Shown: positions 11,866 to 24,849, numbered from the stretch's first letter. The stretch: DNA of 64,000 nt from Fragum whitleyi (GCA_948146395.1 OX411544.1:90989112-91053111), one strand, 5' to 3'. Notes: a model not told the origin generated them from the letters alone. Made by a program: numbers and translations.

Positions 11866-12875
11866 AGGACCGTGATGGTCCTATATTGCTCACCTGAGTA
11901 TGTCACTCATAACTTGTCAACCATGTTATGAAAACCAGAATTTGTTTGATGTACATTAAGGTTGGTTAAAATTTGTCCTATTGCAACTTGATTTTTTTTA
12001 AGTTTCGTAAATTTTCAACTTTTCTCTTATCATGGTGTATTCTTTTAACAACTTTTGAAGACCTTCACCCAAGGAACATCCTTGCCAAATTTCAGCTTGA
12101 TTGGCCCAGTGGTTTAGGAGGAGAAGAATTTTTCTAAGATTTTCAGCCATTTTTCAGTCTTTCCGTTACCATGAAAAACTAGAGCTTTTGATGAAATTAA
12201 ATTCTTTTAACAACTTTTAAAGACCTTCACCCAAGGAACATCCCTGCCAAGTTTCAGCTTGATTGGCCAAGTGGTTTAGGAGGAGAAGAATTTTTCTAAG
12301 ATTTTCAGCCATTTTTCAGTCTTTCCGTTACCATGAAAAACTAGAGCTTTTGATGAAATTAAATTCTTTTAACAACTTTTGAAGACCTTCACCCAAGGAA
12401 CATCCCTGCCAAGTTTCAGCTTGATTGGCCCAGTGGTTTAGGAGGAGAGGAATTTTTTCTAAGATTTTCAGCCATTTTCGTCCATTTTTCAGTCTTTCCG
12501 TTACCATGGAAACTAGCGTTTTTGATGAAATTAAATTCTTCTAACAACTTTCGAAGACCTTCACCCAAGGAACATCCCTGCCAAATTGTAGCTTGATTGG
12601 CCCAGTGGTTTAGGAGGAGAATAATTTTTTCTAATATTTTCAGCCATTTTCATCCATTTTTCAAATTTTCCGTTACCATGGAAACTAGAGTTTTGATGAA
12701 ATTAAATTCTTTTAACAACTTTTAAAGACCTTCACCCAAAGAACATCCCTGCCAAGTTTCAGCTTGATTGGCCCAGTGGTTTAGGAGACAATATGTTTAA
12801 AGAAATTGTTGACGGATGGACAGTGAGTGATCACAATAGCTCACCTTGAGCACTTTGTGCTCAGGTGAGCTAAAA
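11866..12875. repeat. Tandem array, about 160-bp unit, five copies
   Basis: Starts at ACAAGAGGACCGTGATGGTC and ends with the palindrome AGCTCACCTTGAGCAC...GTGCTCAGGTGAGCT. The inside holds about five close copies of a unit with AACAACTTTTGAAGACC, CACCCAAGGAACATCC and TTTCCGTTACCATG. Neighbouring copies are nearly identical, so expansion or gene conversion is recent. Confidence 0.8.
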
Positions 12876-13077
12876 AAGCCCCGACCTGCAACCCGCAAAT
12901 TCATGGGCCAATAAATATTTTCAAAGAATTTGTGAAGAGGGTCATCAAAGGAACAATCTTGTAAAGTTTCATTTAAATTTGAGAAGTGGTTCAGGAGGAC
13001 ATGTCATTCAAAGATTTTAGGCTCCAAAAACCCAATTCCTACCACATCCATATTTTTGTGCCCATCAACATTTAACA

Positions 13078-14767
13078 AACAAGAGGACCATGATGGTCCT
13101 TTATCGCTCACCTTCGTCTCTTTGTCTCATCAAATACATCAACTTTTCAAGCAAAGTTGTACTTTTGTGATTTGAGGCCTCTATGGCTGTAAACAAGACA
13201 ATCTTCACTAAGGTCCCTTTTCCCATGATATGATATGGTTCTTTCCCATTTACAATGGGGTTTATCCTTGTAACCTGACAAACATTCTGACTAAGTTTCA
13301 TGAAGATAGGACCATATTTGCGGCCTCTAGAGTGATAAGAGCAAAAATGTCATTATAGCCCCTTTTCCCATGATATGGCATGGATCCTTTCCATTTTCAA
13401 TAGGGTTCATCCTTGTGACCTGACCGATATTCTGACCAAGTTTCATGAAGATTGGATCATATTTGTAGCCTCTAGAGTGTAAACAAGAAAATTGTTGACG
13501 GAGAACGACGGACGACGGACATTCAATGATCACAAAAGCTCACCTTGAGCACAATGTGCTCAGGTGAGCTAAAAAATTGAAAAGGGTCGCCGAAGGGATC
13601 ATTCAGATTAATTTTCATTGAAATCAACCCAGTGGTTCAGGAGAAGAAGTTTTTAAGATTGTTGACGATGCACGACAGGCTCAGAGTGATCCTTAAAGCT
13701 ACCCTTGAGCACATAGTACTCAGGCGAGCAAAAAATATCAGGGTCAAATGGCTCGCTCTGGCATCACCATGTGGGGGCGGAGTAGGTCGAAGATATTTTC
13801 TGAAATGTTGAAGACTTCAGACATACAATAAGCCAAAGACAAAATGTGATCACAAAAACTTACCTTGAGCATATTGTGCTCAGGTAAGCTAAACAAGAGA
13901 GCTTGAATGGCCCTCAACCACCCACCTGAATTTCACTAGTCCAGGGATCTCATCCAAGTAACTCTTTGGCAAAGCTTCAATCACATTTGCCTAATTGTTG
14001 AATTGGAGATATTATTCCAAGAATATAAAGTATTAATAGGCTCTGCTCACCCATTTATAACTGAGGAGACTCAAAATAAGCCCTTCCTTGTCACCCAGAT
14101 ATTTTTGGCTCAATTAAAATTTTCAAGCAATTTTTGAAAAGGGCCTCAAGGAAGATTCAGGAAAAGATTCATTGAAACCATCAAAGAGGTTCAGGAGATG
14201 TCACTCGAAAATTTAAGCTCATAATAAGCTCCGCCTGCCACACCCATATTTTAAGGCCAATCAAAATTTCGTGGAAAACATTTGAAAAATGTCATCCAAG
14301 AAACAATCTGGTAAAGCTTCATTGAAATTGGCCCTGTGGTTCGGGAGGAGATATCATTCAAAGATTTTGCTCTCAAAGTAAGCCCTGCCCTGCCACACCT
14401 TTATTTATGGGCAAATCGAAAATTCGCGAACAAATTCGTTATTTCTGTAAAGCATCACCCAAGGAACATTCTGGAAAAGTTTAATTGAAATTAGATCAGT
14501 GCATGGTTCAGGAGGAGATGTCATTCAAAGATTTCGGGCTAAAAATAACCCCTGTCCAGTCACACCCATATTTTAAGCCAATCAACATAAAGCAAACATT
14601 TTTTTTTTTTAAAAAAAAGGGTCACTTAAGGAGCATTCGGGTTAAGTTTCATTTAATTCAGCCCCGTGGTTCAAGGGAACATGTAGTTTTAAGAAAGTTT
14701 ACAATACACGGCGGAGTCATGGTGATCCTAAGGCTCCCCTGAGCACATTGTGTTCAGGTGAGGTAAA
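13078..14767. repeat. Cluster of related palindrome-ended elements
   Basis: Three or four shorter elements lie end to end, each ending in a form of CTCACCTTGAGCACAATGTG then CTCAGGTGAGCT (13540-13570, 13700-13730, 13860-13890, 14735-14767). Internal units resemble those at 5743-6885 and 8376-10295. Confidence 0.65.
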
Positions 14768-15010
14768 ACAAAATCTAAGGATTATATGTGTCAATTTAGA
14801 TGAAATGTATTCAATAGTTTTTCACACAAAGATTTTCTAATGATAGTATATGGATTGACAGATAGCCAGGCAAGAAACACTCACTGTTTACTTTAAGTCC
14901 TCAAGTGCGCTTACAAGTGTAATTAAGTGAAAAATTATGGTATGTGTTCTAAGCAAAATAAGATATTAAAGAGGGTTTTCTGTTCAGTCTTTTGATCTCT
15001 AGACACTCAA

Positions 15011-15016
15011 TTTATT
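15011..15016 (-). terminator. Poly(A) signal of the minus-strand nested gene
   Basis: AATAAA on the minus strand, about 70 bases past the TGA at 15086. The spacing suits a short 3' UTR. Confidence 0.55.
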
Positions 15017-15085
15017 ACATATTTCCAATGTTGTTATGAGGGACACAGGCAATGTTTGTTGAGAAATTCTTCTTGGATCCACATC

Positions 15086-15232
15086 TCAGAGCTTCAATGA
15101 TGATCTTTGAGCCATTTCCTTCGCACATCCTGCTCTACTTTCATCATTAAGATATGTTAGTACAAGTGTCTTTGGGTTTCCAAATTTGATGTTTTGAAGT
15201 TGATGGCTGTTCAGATATAAGTTTTGGTCTGT
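15086..15232 (-). CDS. Terminal exon of unrecognised minus-strand gene
   Basis: The acceptor TCTTTTTTCAG precedes an open phase-0 frame that starts TDQNLYLNSHQLQNIKFGN and ends MAQRSSLKL, then TGA, giving 48 residues. A minus-strand AATAAA follows closely. The sequence is non-repetitive and protein-like (LVLTYLNDESRAGCAKEM). It joins in phase to the exon at 21133-21287. Family not recognised. The gene lies antisense inside the 24-kb intron of the gene with exons at 669 and 25094. Confidence 0.75.
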   Translation of the reverse strand, partial: TDQNLYLNSHQLQNIKFGNPKTLVLTYLNDESRAGCAKEMAQRSSLKL

Positions 15233-15394
15233 CTGAAAAAAGATTAATCTTAATATGACATCCGCACTATAAATTAATGATAACAGGTTATAGGTGATAT
15301 AGAAGAAAACCACAACTGGGTGCCAAGCTTGTTTGTAGGTACTTGATAGTGAACAAGGACGTGAATTTTACACATTTGCCCCTTGCAGTGCTTG

Positions 15395-16958
15395 TTCGAA
15401 AAAGAGGGCCAATGTGGCACTAAATCACTCACCTGGGTTTACTGTCTAAGTTCTAATCCAATCAATATATTTGTCTAAGATCCAATCAAAACAATAAATT
15501 TGAACAGTTTTCAAGTTGATTGAATGCAGAAATATGGCATAAAATATACCTGTGGGTATTTTCTAGTATTTGACCTCTTAACCTCTTTTTTGTCACCACT
15601 TGAACACATTTTAATCTTGACCGAGATTTCATAAAGAATATCATTCTGACCAATTTTCAAGTTGTTTGGGCAAAAAATATGGCCTAAGAGTGTTTACAAG
15701 GTTATTTTCTAATTTTTGACCTCTTGACTTTATTTTTGACGCCACTTGAACTAATTTTGAAGTTGACAGATTCCACCAAGACAATTAATCTGACAAATTT
15801 CCAGGTTGTTCTAGCCAAAATGTAGCCTTTGAAGTGTCTCCAAGGTTTTTCTAATATTTGACCATATGAACATGACAATTTTTTTGCTTTTCATCACTTA
15901 CATTTTAATCAATTCTCATGTTGATTGAGCAAACACTATTGCCTCAAGAGTGTCTACAAGGTTTTTCTAAGATTTGACCTCATGACCTTTTGTTTGACCC
16001 CACTTGATCCAATTTTGAACTAGGCCAAGATATAATTTTATACAATCAATATGGCCAACTTTCAAGATGATTGAAAAAATTATGGCTTTTAGGTTGTCTT
16101 AAATAAAGTTTTATTTTTTAAGATTATATCCAGTGATATAGTTTTTAAACCCAAGTGACCAAATTTTGTACTTTGCATAGATTTCATCAGGACAATCAAT
16201 CCGACCGATTTTCATTTAATTTAGCCAAAAAAATGCCTCTAGAGTTTCCAAAGATTTTACTAAGATTTGACTTATTGAGCTAATTTTTTACCCCACTTAA
16301 CCAAATTTCAAACATGACTGAAATTTCATCACATCAAGACAATCAATCTAACCAATTTTCATTTAGATTGACTCCACTTTGACCAAAGTTCAAAATTGAC
16401 CATGATTTCATCAAGACTATCAAGGTGACCCATTTCCAGGTTGATTTAGCAAGAATTATTGCCTCTAGAGTGTCTACAAGATTTCAATGACCTAGTTTTG
16501 AACCCAACTTGGCCCAATTTCAAAGGTGACTTAAATTTCACCAATACAATCAATCTGGCAAATTTTCAGATTAATTGACCAATTCATGGCCTTTAGAGTG
16601 TCTTCAAGGGTGTTCTTAAATATGACCATACCACCTAGTTCTTGACCCCAATTGACCCTATTTTAATCAAGACAATCAATCTGACCAATTTTCAGGATTA
16701 TTGAGTAAAAATATTACCTATAGAGTGTCTTTAAGGATTTTCTAAGATTTGACCATGTGACCATGTTTTTGACCCCACTTGAACCATTTTCTAACTTGGC
16801 CGAGACAATTAATCTATCCTGTTTTCAGGTTGATTTTGCAAAAGAATATTGCTTCAAGAGTGTCTTAAAGGTAAATGTTGGCAATGGACAAAGCACGAAG
16901 GACATCACACAACCACAAAAGCTCACCTTGATCATCTTTTGCTCAAGTGAGATAAATA
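15395..16958. repeat. Tandem array, about 145-bp unit
   Basis: About ten diverged copies of a unit with CTGACCAATTTTCAGGTTG, GAGTGTCTACAAGG and TTTGACCCCACTTGA. It ends in a worn AGCTCACCTTGATCAT palindrome. The same family forms 52758-54552 and, inverted, 27030-27640. Confidence 0.75.
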
Positions 16959-18174
16959 TAAAGCTAGGCAGAGTAACATTTCTTACAATCTGCACTCCAT
17001 TATAATGGGAGGAACTTGATTGCGGAATTTCAAGTCAATCTGACATTGGGGGACATAGTAATGCTCTTGAAAAAGAATTGGACATTGTCTGGACAATGGC
17101 CATCACAGGGCGATCCCATGATATGTCTTTTTTGAGGGTGTATTAAAAATTATTCAATGAACTAGAAATGTGTCACAGCCTCTGATGCCAACACAAAATT
17201 CTTAATTTTAGATTAATACCTATTTAACCTTCAGTTGTGACCCTAGGCATATTCATACACCCTTTGCATGACAGCAGACACAGGTATACACCCAGGGGTA
17301 ACAACTTTGCCAGGTTATTTTGTAAAATCATAAATGTAGAATATACCGGTGATCAAGACAAGTATGAAACATATTCACATACCTGCTCACTCACTCCTAG
17401 TAAGAGGTCATTCTACATACCTGTCACTGTTTCAGATGGGGGGGGGGGGGGGGGGGGCGGCATAGAAGGGTCATAATTCTAACACAGTGACATATTGTCA
17501 CAAGATACGCAAATCATCATGTGAGTTTGAGTTATGAGTAGAATTGAAGTGAATTTGAAAGAATAACTTTTGGACATTTATTGTGTAGACAGACAGACTG
17601 ATAAATGTAATACGAGTATATCATTATCATGATCATAGTTTGTATATTTTTAGAGATCTAAGTTTGATAAAAAAAAACAAAGGGTTAAAAAAAGCCAGGT
17701 AGAGTTACAGTTCCTGTCCACTGCACTACATAATCATGAAAGGCATATTACTGTCATTTTTCAAGTCAACCAGACATAAGGTGACAGAGTTATGCTCTGG
17801 AGACAAAGACGTGGATCATGCCCACTCGCCTGTACGCAGTGGGTGATCATATAAAAAGCTCTATCTTTATACAAACCTGTGTATGAAAAGGTTAATTTTG
17901 TTACACACCTAAAACAGCCGGGTTATCAATACATAGGGCCTCTGTCTGCGTATGCCAGCGTGACTTCAGGTGCTGGAAAATGGAAAAAGTCAAGGTTTAT
18001 ATATCTTTTAGAATTGTCACCCTTGATAGTCACCTCAATGCCCATATCCACATCCACAAAGATAATGCTTAGGTAATGACAGTATTTCTGTCCCAATACT
18101 GCAAAGCAAATAAAGATTAAGTCCAAAGTAAGATCCCTTAAGGCCTTGGCAGATAACCTTAAAGTGTAAGACAA
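16959..18174. other. Intronic DNA with a poly(G) run
   Basis: A run of about 20 guanines lies near 17437-17456. It could form a quadruplex but may simply be a slippage tract. No supported exon. Confidence 0.4.
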
Positions 18175-18470
18175 ACAAGAGCACCGACTACGGGTGCAAC
18201 ACTCTGATCATGTGCTGATTAATGCAAAAACAGCAAAAAGTAAAAGGGAGCATAACTCTTACAAAAATGCTCCAACAGTTACTCCCCTTAAAAGTCTAGA
18301 TAGGTCTTGTGATAGTAAACACACATGCCAAGTTTCATGAAGATATCTTCAATAACAACAGAGATTTGACCAAGGTTAAAGTCATGTCTAGGCCAACATT
18401 TATGCCATTTGATACCAAGGCAAGCAACACCAAGGTGATCATAATACCTTGGGTTTTTGATAGTTTCATT
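18175..18470. repeat. ACAAGAGCACC-type dispersed repeat
   Basis: Starts at ACAAGAGCACCGACTACGGG. Relatives lie at 8945-9330, 35657-35940, 39000-39205 (inverted) and 55310-57080 (interrupted by a transposon). Shared words include GCATAACTCT, CCAAGTTTCA and a block with a degenerate CAATAATA..AGAGAT. Confidence 0.6.
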
Positions 18471-19507
18471 AACTAGAAAGCCATGAATGGCTTGAGTCGC
18501 TCCACAGGCTTGAAATTCTTGAAATAGCAAATCTAAGGTTTGACTAGATTTTAAGATATTTTGGGTTCTACTGATGTTGAAATGATTTTCAAAAGTGCAA
18601 CTATATAACATATAGAGAAATGACCTCCTCCCATAAAATACATATTTTTCATCTGATCACAATATTTTTTGGCAGACTGATAAGGCTTCACTCAAGAATT
18701 ATTCCAGTGAAATTTGGTTTATATCCATCAATTACATTCTGAGAAGATGATTTTCAAAGTTTCCACTATATAACATATAGAGAAATGACCTCCGCCAATA
18801 AAATGCATATTTTTCATCACATCACAATAATTTTTGGTAGACTGATAAAGGGTCACCCAAGGATCATTCCAGTGAAATTTGGTTGATATCCATCAATTAC
18901 ATTCTGTGAAAATGATTTTCAAAGTTTCCACTATATAACATATAGAGAAATGACCTCTGCCCATAAAATGCATATTGTTCATCCCATCACAATAATTTTT
19001 GGCAGACTGATAAATGGTCAACCAAGGATCATTCCAGTGAAATTTGATTTATATCCATCGATTACATTTTGAGAAAATGATTTTCATAGTTTCCACTATA
19101 TAACATATAGAGAAATGACCTCCGCCCATAAAATGCATATTTTTCATCCGATCACAATAATTTTTGATAGACTGATAAAGGGTCACCCAAGGATCATTCA
19201 TGTAAAATTTAATTGGTATCTATCAATTAGAATCTGAGAAAAGTCACTTTTTACTATATTTGGAAATTAGCCACGCCCATTAAATCCATGTTTTTCATTG
19301 GATCAAAATTTCTTGAACAACTTTGAAAGAGGGTCACCCAAGGATCATTCCTGTGAAGTTTGGTTGAAATTCATCCAGTAGTTTCTGAGGAGAAGTTTTT
19401 TAAAGAAAAAGTTTACGACCGCACGCACGCACGCACGCACGGACGGATGCACGACGGACACAACGCCATGACAATAGCCCCAGTGGCTTTCAGCCAGTGG
19501 AGCTAAA
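18471..19507. repeat. Tandem array, about 165-bp unit, ends in GCCAGTGGAGCT
   Basis: Four to five close units with GGGTCACCCAAGGATCATTC, TTCCACTATATAACATATAG and AAATGACCTCCGCCCATAAA, then a divergent last unit, a (GCAC)n/(GGAC)n tract near 19421-19445 and the end AGTGGCTTTCAGCCAGTGG. The family recurs at 21925-23016, 37141-38460, 42485-43497 and 46466-47303. Confidence 0.8.
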
Positions 19508-20305
19508 AACCTTGTTTGAAATATGAAGGCCCTATCACTTACCATTCAAAAGTTATAGAAAATATTAAAGCTTTATTTTTTACACAAATTTGACCTTGAA
19601 AAACGACCTTGACTGATGACTTAGAACTTGGTACCAATAGAAAGGTCTAGTCTGAAGCAATGTGAAATATGAATGCTGTGACACTAACCATTTGCTTTGG
19701 CCATTTTCTTTAATATGACCTTAACCCTTTCCTGTTTTACAAAATTTTGGACCTGTACAAATTCAAAGGTTTTGCAGACGAAAATTAAAAGTGGATTTAA
19801 TTTGAAAAATAACCACTCAGTAGGGTACAAAATGGTGTGGAAAAAGAAGAAATTGCTTGTCAGAAGCAATTTCTTCTTTTTTCACGATGTTTTCTCAATC
19901 ATAAAATCACTGGCACGTAAAAAGCAGGGATTTAACAGCAAAGGGTTAACCTTGAATAATTGCATTGTATATGTTACCAACAGACAGTTCTTGTCTCAAG
20001 AAATCATCATATGAAATATGAAGGCCCTACCACTTACCAGTCAAAAGTTAAGGCCAATTTTAAAGTTTAATCTTTTTTTCCAACAAATGTGACCTTGAAA
20101 AATGACCTTTCAATTCTGTTATGTTATTTGGAAGCCCTTGTACTAAGGATCAATTATGTGAATTCTGATTTAAATATGATGGATAGTTTTGGAAAAGATG
20201 TTTTAACATTGTGGATGAATGGACATACAGAAAGATGGATTGATTCCATACATCTATCACAATAGCTCACCTCGAGCACATACTTCATGCTCAGGTGAGC
20301 TGATA
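19508..20305. repeat. Dispersed repeat F, split by a MITE
   Basis: Units around GAAATATGAAGGCCCTA, ATTCAAAAGTTA and TTTGACCTTGAAAAA occur at 19515-19700 and 20008-20130, and the stretch ends in CTCACCTCGAGCACA..CTCAGGTGAGCT. Copies of the same family lie near 49675-49870 and 54840-55330. Confidence 0.65.
19721..19949. mobile_element. piggyBac-like foldback MITE (family M3)
   Basis: Bounded by TTAA on both sides, with ends TTAACCCTTTCCTG and CAGCAAAGGGTTAA. The centre is a hairpin built on AGAAATTGCTT / AAGCAATTTCT. A copy of exactly the same 229-bp length lies at 57090-57318. No coding capacity. Confidence 0.85.
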
Positions 20306-21132
20306 AAATCAGCATGAAAGGGAGTCACTTTAGAAACTATTTCAGGGAAAACATGCTTACATTCACAAGTATTGTGAAGATTATGTATCATTTAGATTCT
20401 GAATAAGCTGGATTTTAAATTTTGTCTATACAAATTGCAAATTATAAGGACATAATTGTCTTGCTCAAAGTTTATCGACATTTTAAGTAGAGAATAGGCA
20501 GTGTAGGTTAAGATCAGACTTAATTTCTGTGCGGGATGATCTAAGCCTATATCATGTGCCAGTTCAACATTATAATCATACCCCTTCAAAATAGAGGGGG
20601 TATATTGCTTTGCATTTGTAGTTCAGCCTTGCATCTGCAGACCATTTTTTTTTGTCAGCAACATATCTCAAAAAGTACACAAGCTAGAATCATGAAACTT
20701 CACAGGTAAATAGATCACATTGGGGAGAGGTGCTTTGCACAAGAACCATAACTCTACTCATCATATGTTTTTTAGTTATTTCCCTTCGATGATTGGCAAA
20801 GAAATGGCCCTTTACCTGAACTTATGGGGAGCATAAATGATTTACAAATATCTCTTGTTAATCTTTGAAGCGCAGCAAGTCAAACAAAACCAATTGTCAA
20901 GGGTCTTCTATGAATAAGAATTAACATAATCTACTACCGGATAAGAAGTTTGAAATATAAATTTCTAGCAAGTTATCTGGCAAGCAGACTTGCACCATTA
21001 TAGAATCAGTGACTTATTTCTAGGTTATAACCCAAACATCAACAAGATGATCTGTCAAGTCTTATTACTAGTATTGTGCAAATGCACAGATTATACAATA
21101 TGAAAATAACATTTAAAAAAAATCTTGCTTAC
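20306..21132. other. Intronic DNA
   Basis: AT-rich; contains a worn piece related to the GGGGGTATATTGCTTTGCA repeat also seen near 4270. No supported exon. Confidence 0.4.
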
Positions 21133-21287
21133 ATTTCCTAGTCTGACTTTCTGACTTTCAAATAATGGTACTCCCATATATTCTTGACCAGGACAGAAGT
21201 GGTTCTCTTGGGTGTAGAAAGTATTGTGTCAATGTTCAGAACAGTCATTTGGACGGACGAGTGTAGAAATTTTTTCTTCCCCAAAAC
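21133..21287 (-). CDS. Penultimate exon of unrecognised minus-strand gene, with in-frame TGA
   Basis: It follows TTCTTTTAG and ends at the donor GTAAGC (21132-21127). Of three frames, only the one leaving in phase 0 matches the terminal exon at 15232. That frame reads FGEEKISTLVRPNDCSEH, TGA (21229-21231), then HNTFYTQENHFCPGQEYMG and on to VRLGN at the donor. Both sides of the TGA look coding. The TGA could be a real stop, a Trp or Arg codon lost by mutation or base error, selenocysteine, or a sign that a later acceptor is used (a CAAG lies just past it). The 3' UTR to the AATAAA is very short and shows no obvious SECIS hairpin, so selenocysteine is unlikely. Product not recognised. Confidence 0.55.
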
Positions 21288-21924
21288 CTAAAAGAATAAA
21301 AAGAAATACATGTATCAAAAAACAAAAAGGTATACTTAGGCCATTATTTTATCATTTTCTGGATCCCTAGGGAGAGCCTTACCAATTTTTGTCAAAACCG
21401 GAATAAAAATGAAATGTCCTCCGATGGGCTGCTTAGGTCTGATACCTATATAAAATTTGTGTATTACTTGAACATGTTCCAGTGAAACTGCTGCAGGTGC
21501 TGATTAAGCAAAAAATCGAAGTAAAAAAAGGACATACCTCTAACAAAAATACTCACACAGTTATACCCCTTGATAGGGCCTATAAAAAAACCTAAGTCAG
21601 AATTCAATCAAATTCAATAGGGATAATCTTTCTTATGACTAGACAAACTTCCTGAGCATTTTTAAGAAAGATTGATCCTTAATTGTGACCTCTAGAGTCA
21701 GTGGTTGTCAGATTGTCATTAGATCTGCCACTGTCGAAGTACAAAAATTGTGTATAGTAAGCATATTTCAAGTAACAAAGGAAAAAAAATATAATCATCA
21801 AACATTTTGGCTGTGCACAGTTCAGATCAAATAAACACTAAGATTACACATAAGGGTAATAAATTCAGGCAAGGAACCTAGCTGCAACGCATATAAAAGT
21901 ATAGAGCTTCTTGAGTAGCTGATT

Positions 21925-23016
21925 TGCTCCACAGGCCTGAATCAACTGATATGATTAGAAATTCAGTGAATGAATGAATTAATTAATTGATTATCTTTAA
22001 TGTCAGGTAAATAAGTGTTTTAATGTGTCACATGCTGAAATATTTCTGCCAAGAAAAATTAAAGATTGATGAATAACATATTAAAGAAAACTGACCTCTG
22101 TCTGTAAAATACATATATTTTTTATCCAATCATAGTAATTTTGTGCAGCCTGAAAATGGGTCACCAATAGAACATTACGGAGAAATTTGGTTGATATCCA
22201 TCAGTTATATTCTGGGAAAATGATTTTCAAAGTTTCCACTCTATCATATATAGACGAATGATTTGTTTGTTTGAATGGGTTTTACGCCGCTTTCAACAAT
22301 TTCGCATATAGACGAATGACCACTGTCAATAAAATACATATTTTTAATCTGATCACAATAATTTTTTGTAGACTGATAAAGGGTCACTAAAGGATCAATC
22401 CAGTTAAATTGGTTGATTTCCATCAGTTATATTCAAAGACGATTTTCAAAGTTTCAACTATATAATAAATAGAGAAATGACCTCTTCCAATAAAATACAT
22501 ACTTTTCATCTGATCACAATAACTTTTGATAGACTGATAAAGGATCACTAAAATATTATTCCAGTGATTAACATCCATCCGTTAGATTCTGAGAAAATGA
22601 TTTTAAAAGTTTCCACTATATAACAAAGAGAAATGACCTCCACCTATAATATACATATTTCTCATCTAATCAAAATAATTTTTGTTAAAGGTTTATCCCA
22701 GGATCACATATGTTAGATTAAGTTGGTATCTATCAACTATAGGTTCTGAGAAAAGTCACTTTTTACAATACTTGGAAATTAGCCACGCCCATGAAATCCA
22801 TTTTTTCATTGGATCAAAATTTCTTGAACAACTTTTAAAGAGTGTCACCCAAGGATCATTCCTGTGAAGTTTGGTTGAAATTCACCCAGTAGTTTCTGAG
22901 GAGAAGATTCTGTTCATAAAGAAAAAGGTTGCAACTGGATGCACTGATGGATGGACACAAGACAGACACAGTGCCGTGACATTAGCCCAAGTGGCCTTCA
23001 GCCAGTGGAGCTAAAA
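21925..23016. repeat. Tandem array, 165-bp family
   Basis: Worn units of the 18471-19507 family, ending in TTCAGCCAGTGGAGCTAAAAA. A fragment of SINE S1 (TTTGAATGGGTTTTACGCCG) is embedded at about 22262-22304. Confidence 0.7.
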
Positions 23017-23544
23017 ACAAAATAGTAAATAACTTGAATATCTATAACCTTTAACACTAATGCTCAATCACCATGTTTAGATTTATTGAAAGGCTATAAA
23101 ATTCACTCATGTTTGGTAGAGCTGCCGTTTCCTGTGTGTGTATTTCTGCTAATTTACCATCATTACCATAACAATTAGACCGGCCATATGACAGAATTGA
23201 GGGGGTGGCTGTAATGTCAGTCTTACTACTTTAATTCTCATTGAAACCCTCTATTGTGGGTACTCATCAAATCTTCTTGTCAAGACAATTCCACTGAGTA
23301 CACACAATATAGGATTTTGCAAATGTAGTTGAAATAATCTCATTTGAAATCCCAAATACCCCCTCTATCTGAAGCTGTGATAAGAGCTAGGCCCAAAGAA
23401 TACAGTCAGTTATGTCGGGGGACAGTGCTAAAATAAATGGTGAAACGACTGCAAAGACACCCTTTTAATTCTTTTCTGAATGCGTTTTGTATGTAACATC
23501 AATGAATTATTACTAAGGAAATGTTTGGAATAAGAAAAATATGT

Positions 23545-23665
23545 GATGGTTGTACTGGTGACAGAAATACCAGGAATCCATTGTTAGTTGCTCCAGCCAC
23601 TATGATATAACTGAAAAAATGTTGAAAGCAACGTAAAACTCAATTCAGTCAAGCAAACATCGGAC
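23545..23665 (+). repeat. 3' part of a tRNA-derived SINE (family S1)
   Basis: Contains AATACCAGGAATCCATTG, a GCTCCAGCCACTATGATATA block and the tail GTTGAAAGCAACGTAAAAC. The tRNA head is missing, as in a 5'-truncated retroposon. Confidence 0.65.
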
Positions 23666-23829
23666 CAAAAAAAATGTTATACACCCACCTTGAACCTCAT
23701 TATGTACAGCATTCTTGCTCTGAGTGAAATCCCATTATATTTATGATTTATCAATAAATTTTCATGGTAACTCGCAGGCTTAATTAATTTTTTGGATATA
23801 TAAAAGTGAAAAAAAGAACTATGACAGCA

Positions 23830-24360
23830 GTAGGACGCGGTTGAAACTAGGGCACCCGACGATATTTGGCCAAGTTGAACGCCCGGTCGATTTACCGATG
23901 GGCCGAGTTAAAAATAGGCAGAGTTGACCGCGGTTCACGGCTTGTGTAAACATTTTAACAAATAAAATACATTCATTCAGTATCGATTTCCAAAGAAATA
24001 AATGTGCTTACTTACATGTTTACTGTCCTCGATTCTTTTGAGAGAACCCCCCAAATTGTCGAAAAGTGAATCGGTACCTGTCAACGTGCAATTTAGCGAG
24101 GCATTTGTAGGTTACAGTCAGCGTGGCATCTTTTACAGACTTCTGTCTGTCTGTCGAGACGTTGATGATGAACAGGTTGATCATGGACGATTTCTTTTCT
24201 GCTCTTTCTTCCAACTTTCTGTGTTCTTCGGTTTCACTTTCTCTACTATACGGAAATCGTATCTGCGCATGTGTGGGACTTTTTTACCGGGGTCACTGGA
24301 GGTCACGCGCTAAATTCAAATTTCTATACAGTATCGATACTGTATAAAATTCTCGAAATA
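23830..24360 (-). other. Possible minus-strand first exon or promoter region
   Basis: CG-richer than its surroundings. On the minus strand a strong donor GTAAGTAAGC lies at 24015-24006. Two short frames precede it. One reads MINLFIINVSTDRQ and stops four bases before the donor; the other starts MRRYDFRIVEKVK and stops after 29 residues. If spliced, the exon is mostly untranslated. It could be the start of the minus-strand gene ending at 15086, but phases cannot be joined directly. Confidence 0.3.
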
Positions 24361-24849
24361 AAAAACTCAATAATAATTCGCAAAGACTTCATGAGCATGG
24401 TATTTTAGTACCAATTTGCTTGTTTTTGTACCATTTTTCGATCGGGATACACCAATATCATTTTATAAGCGATTTTCTAGAAAAAGTTCAATTTCAAATC
24501 TGGAGGTAGCCCCCTTTAAAGGTACAATGTGCCTTGAGGAAGGGCTTTTGGAATATTTGATTGTTTTGGTTAATACAGAATTGACAGTATTTACTTCTCA
24601 TGAAGAAACTGTAAATAGTAACTGTTATGCAAAAATATTTCCCTTCTTTCAAATGATGTAGAGATGCTTCAATCTGTGTCAGAATTTTTCAACAATTTCA
24701 TGTGTTCAAAATAAAGTCTCTGGCCAGCCTTTGCATTCCCACAGTCTCTGACCTGCCCATTATCCCTTCTGTTGATAGGTAAGGATAGCCCCTCTACAGT
24801 AAGCCTGAACAAATCTGTATGCAATTAGGGGATTGTATAGGCTGCATTA

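Noticed and set aside
24735..24768. Possible 34-nt exon between a CCCACAG acceptor and a GTAAGG donor
   Set aside because: From the phase-2 end of exon 669-899 it gives an immediate stop, and the length breaks the frame with the microexon.
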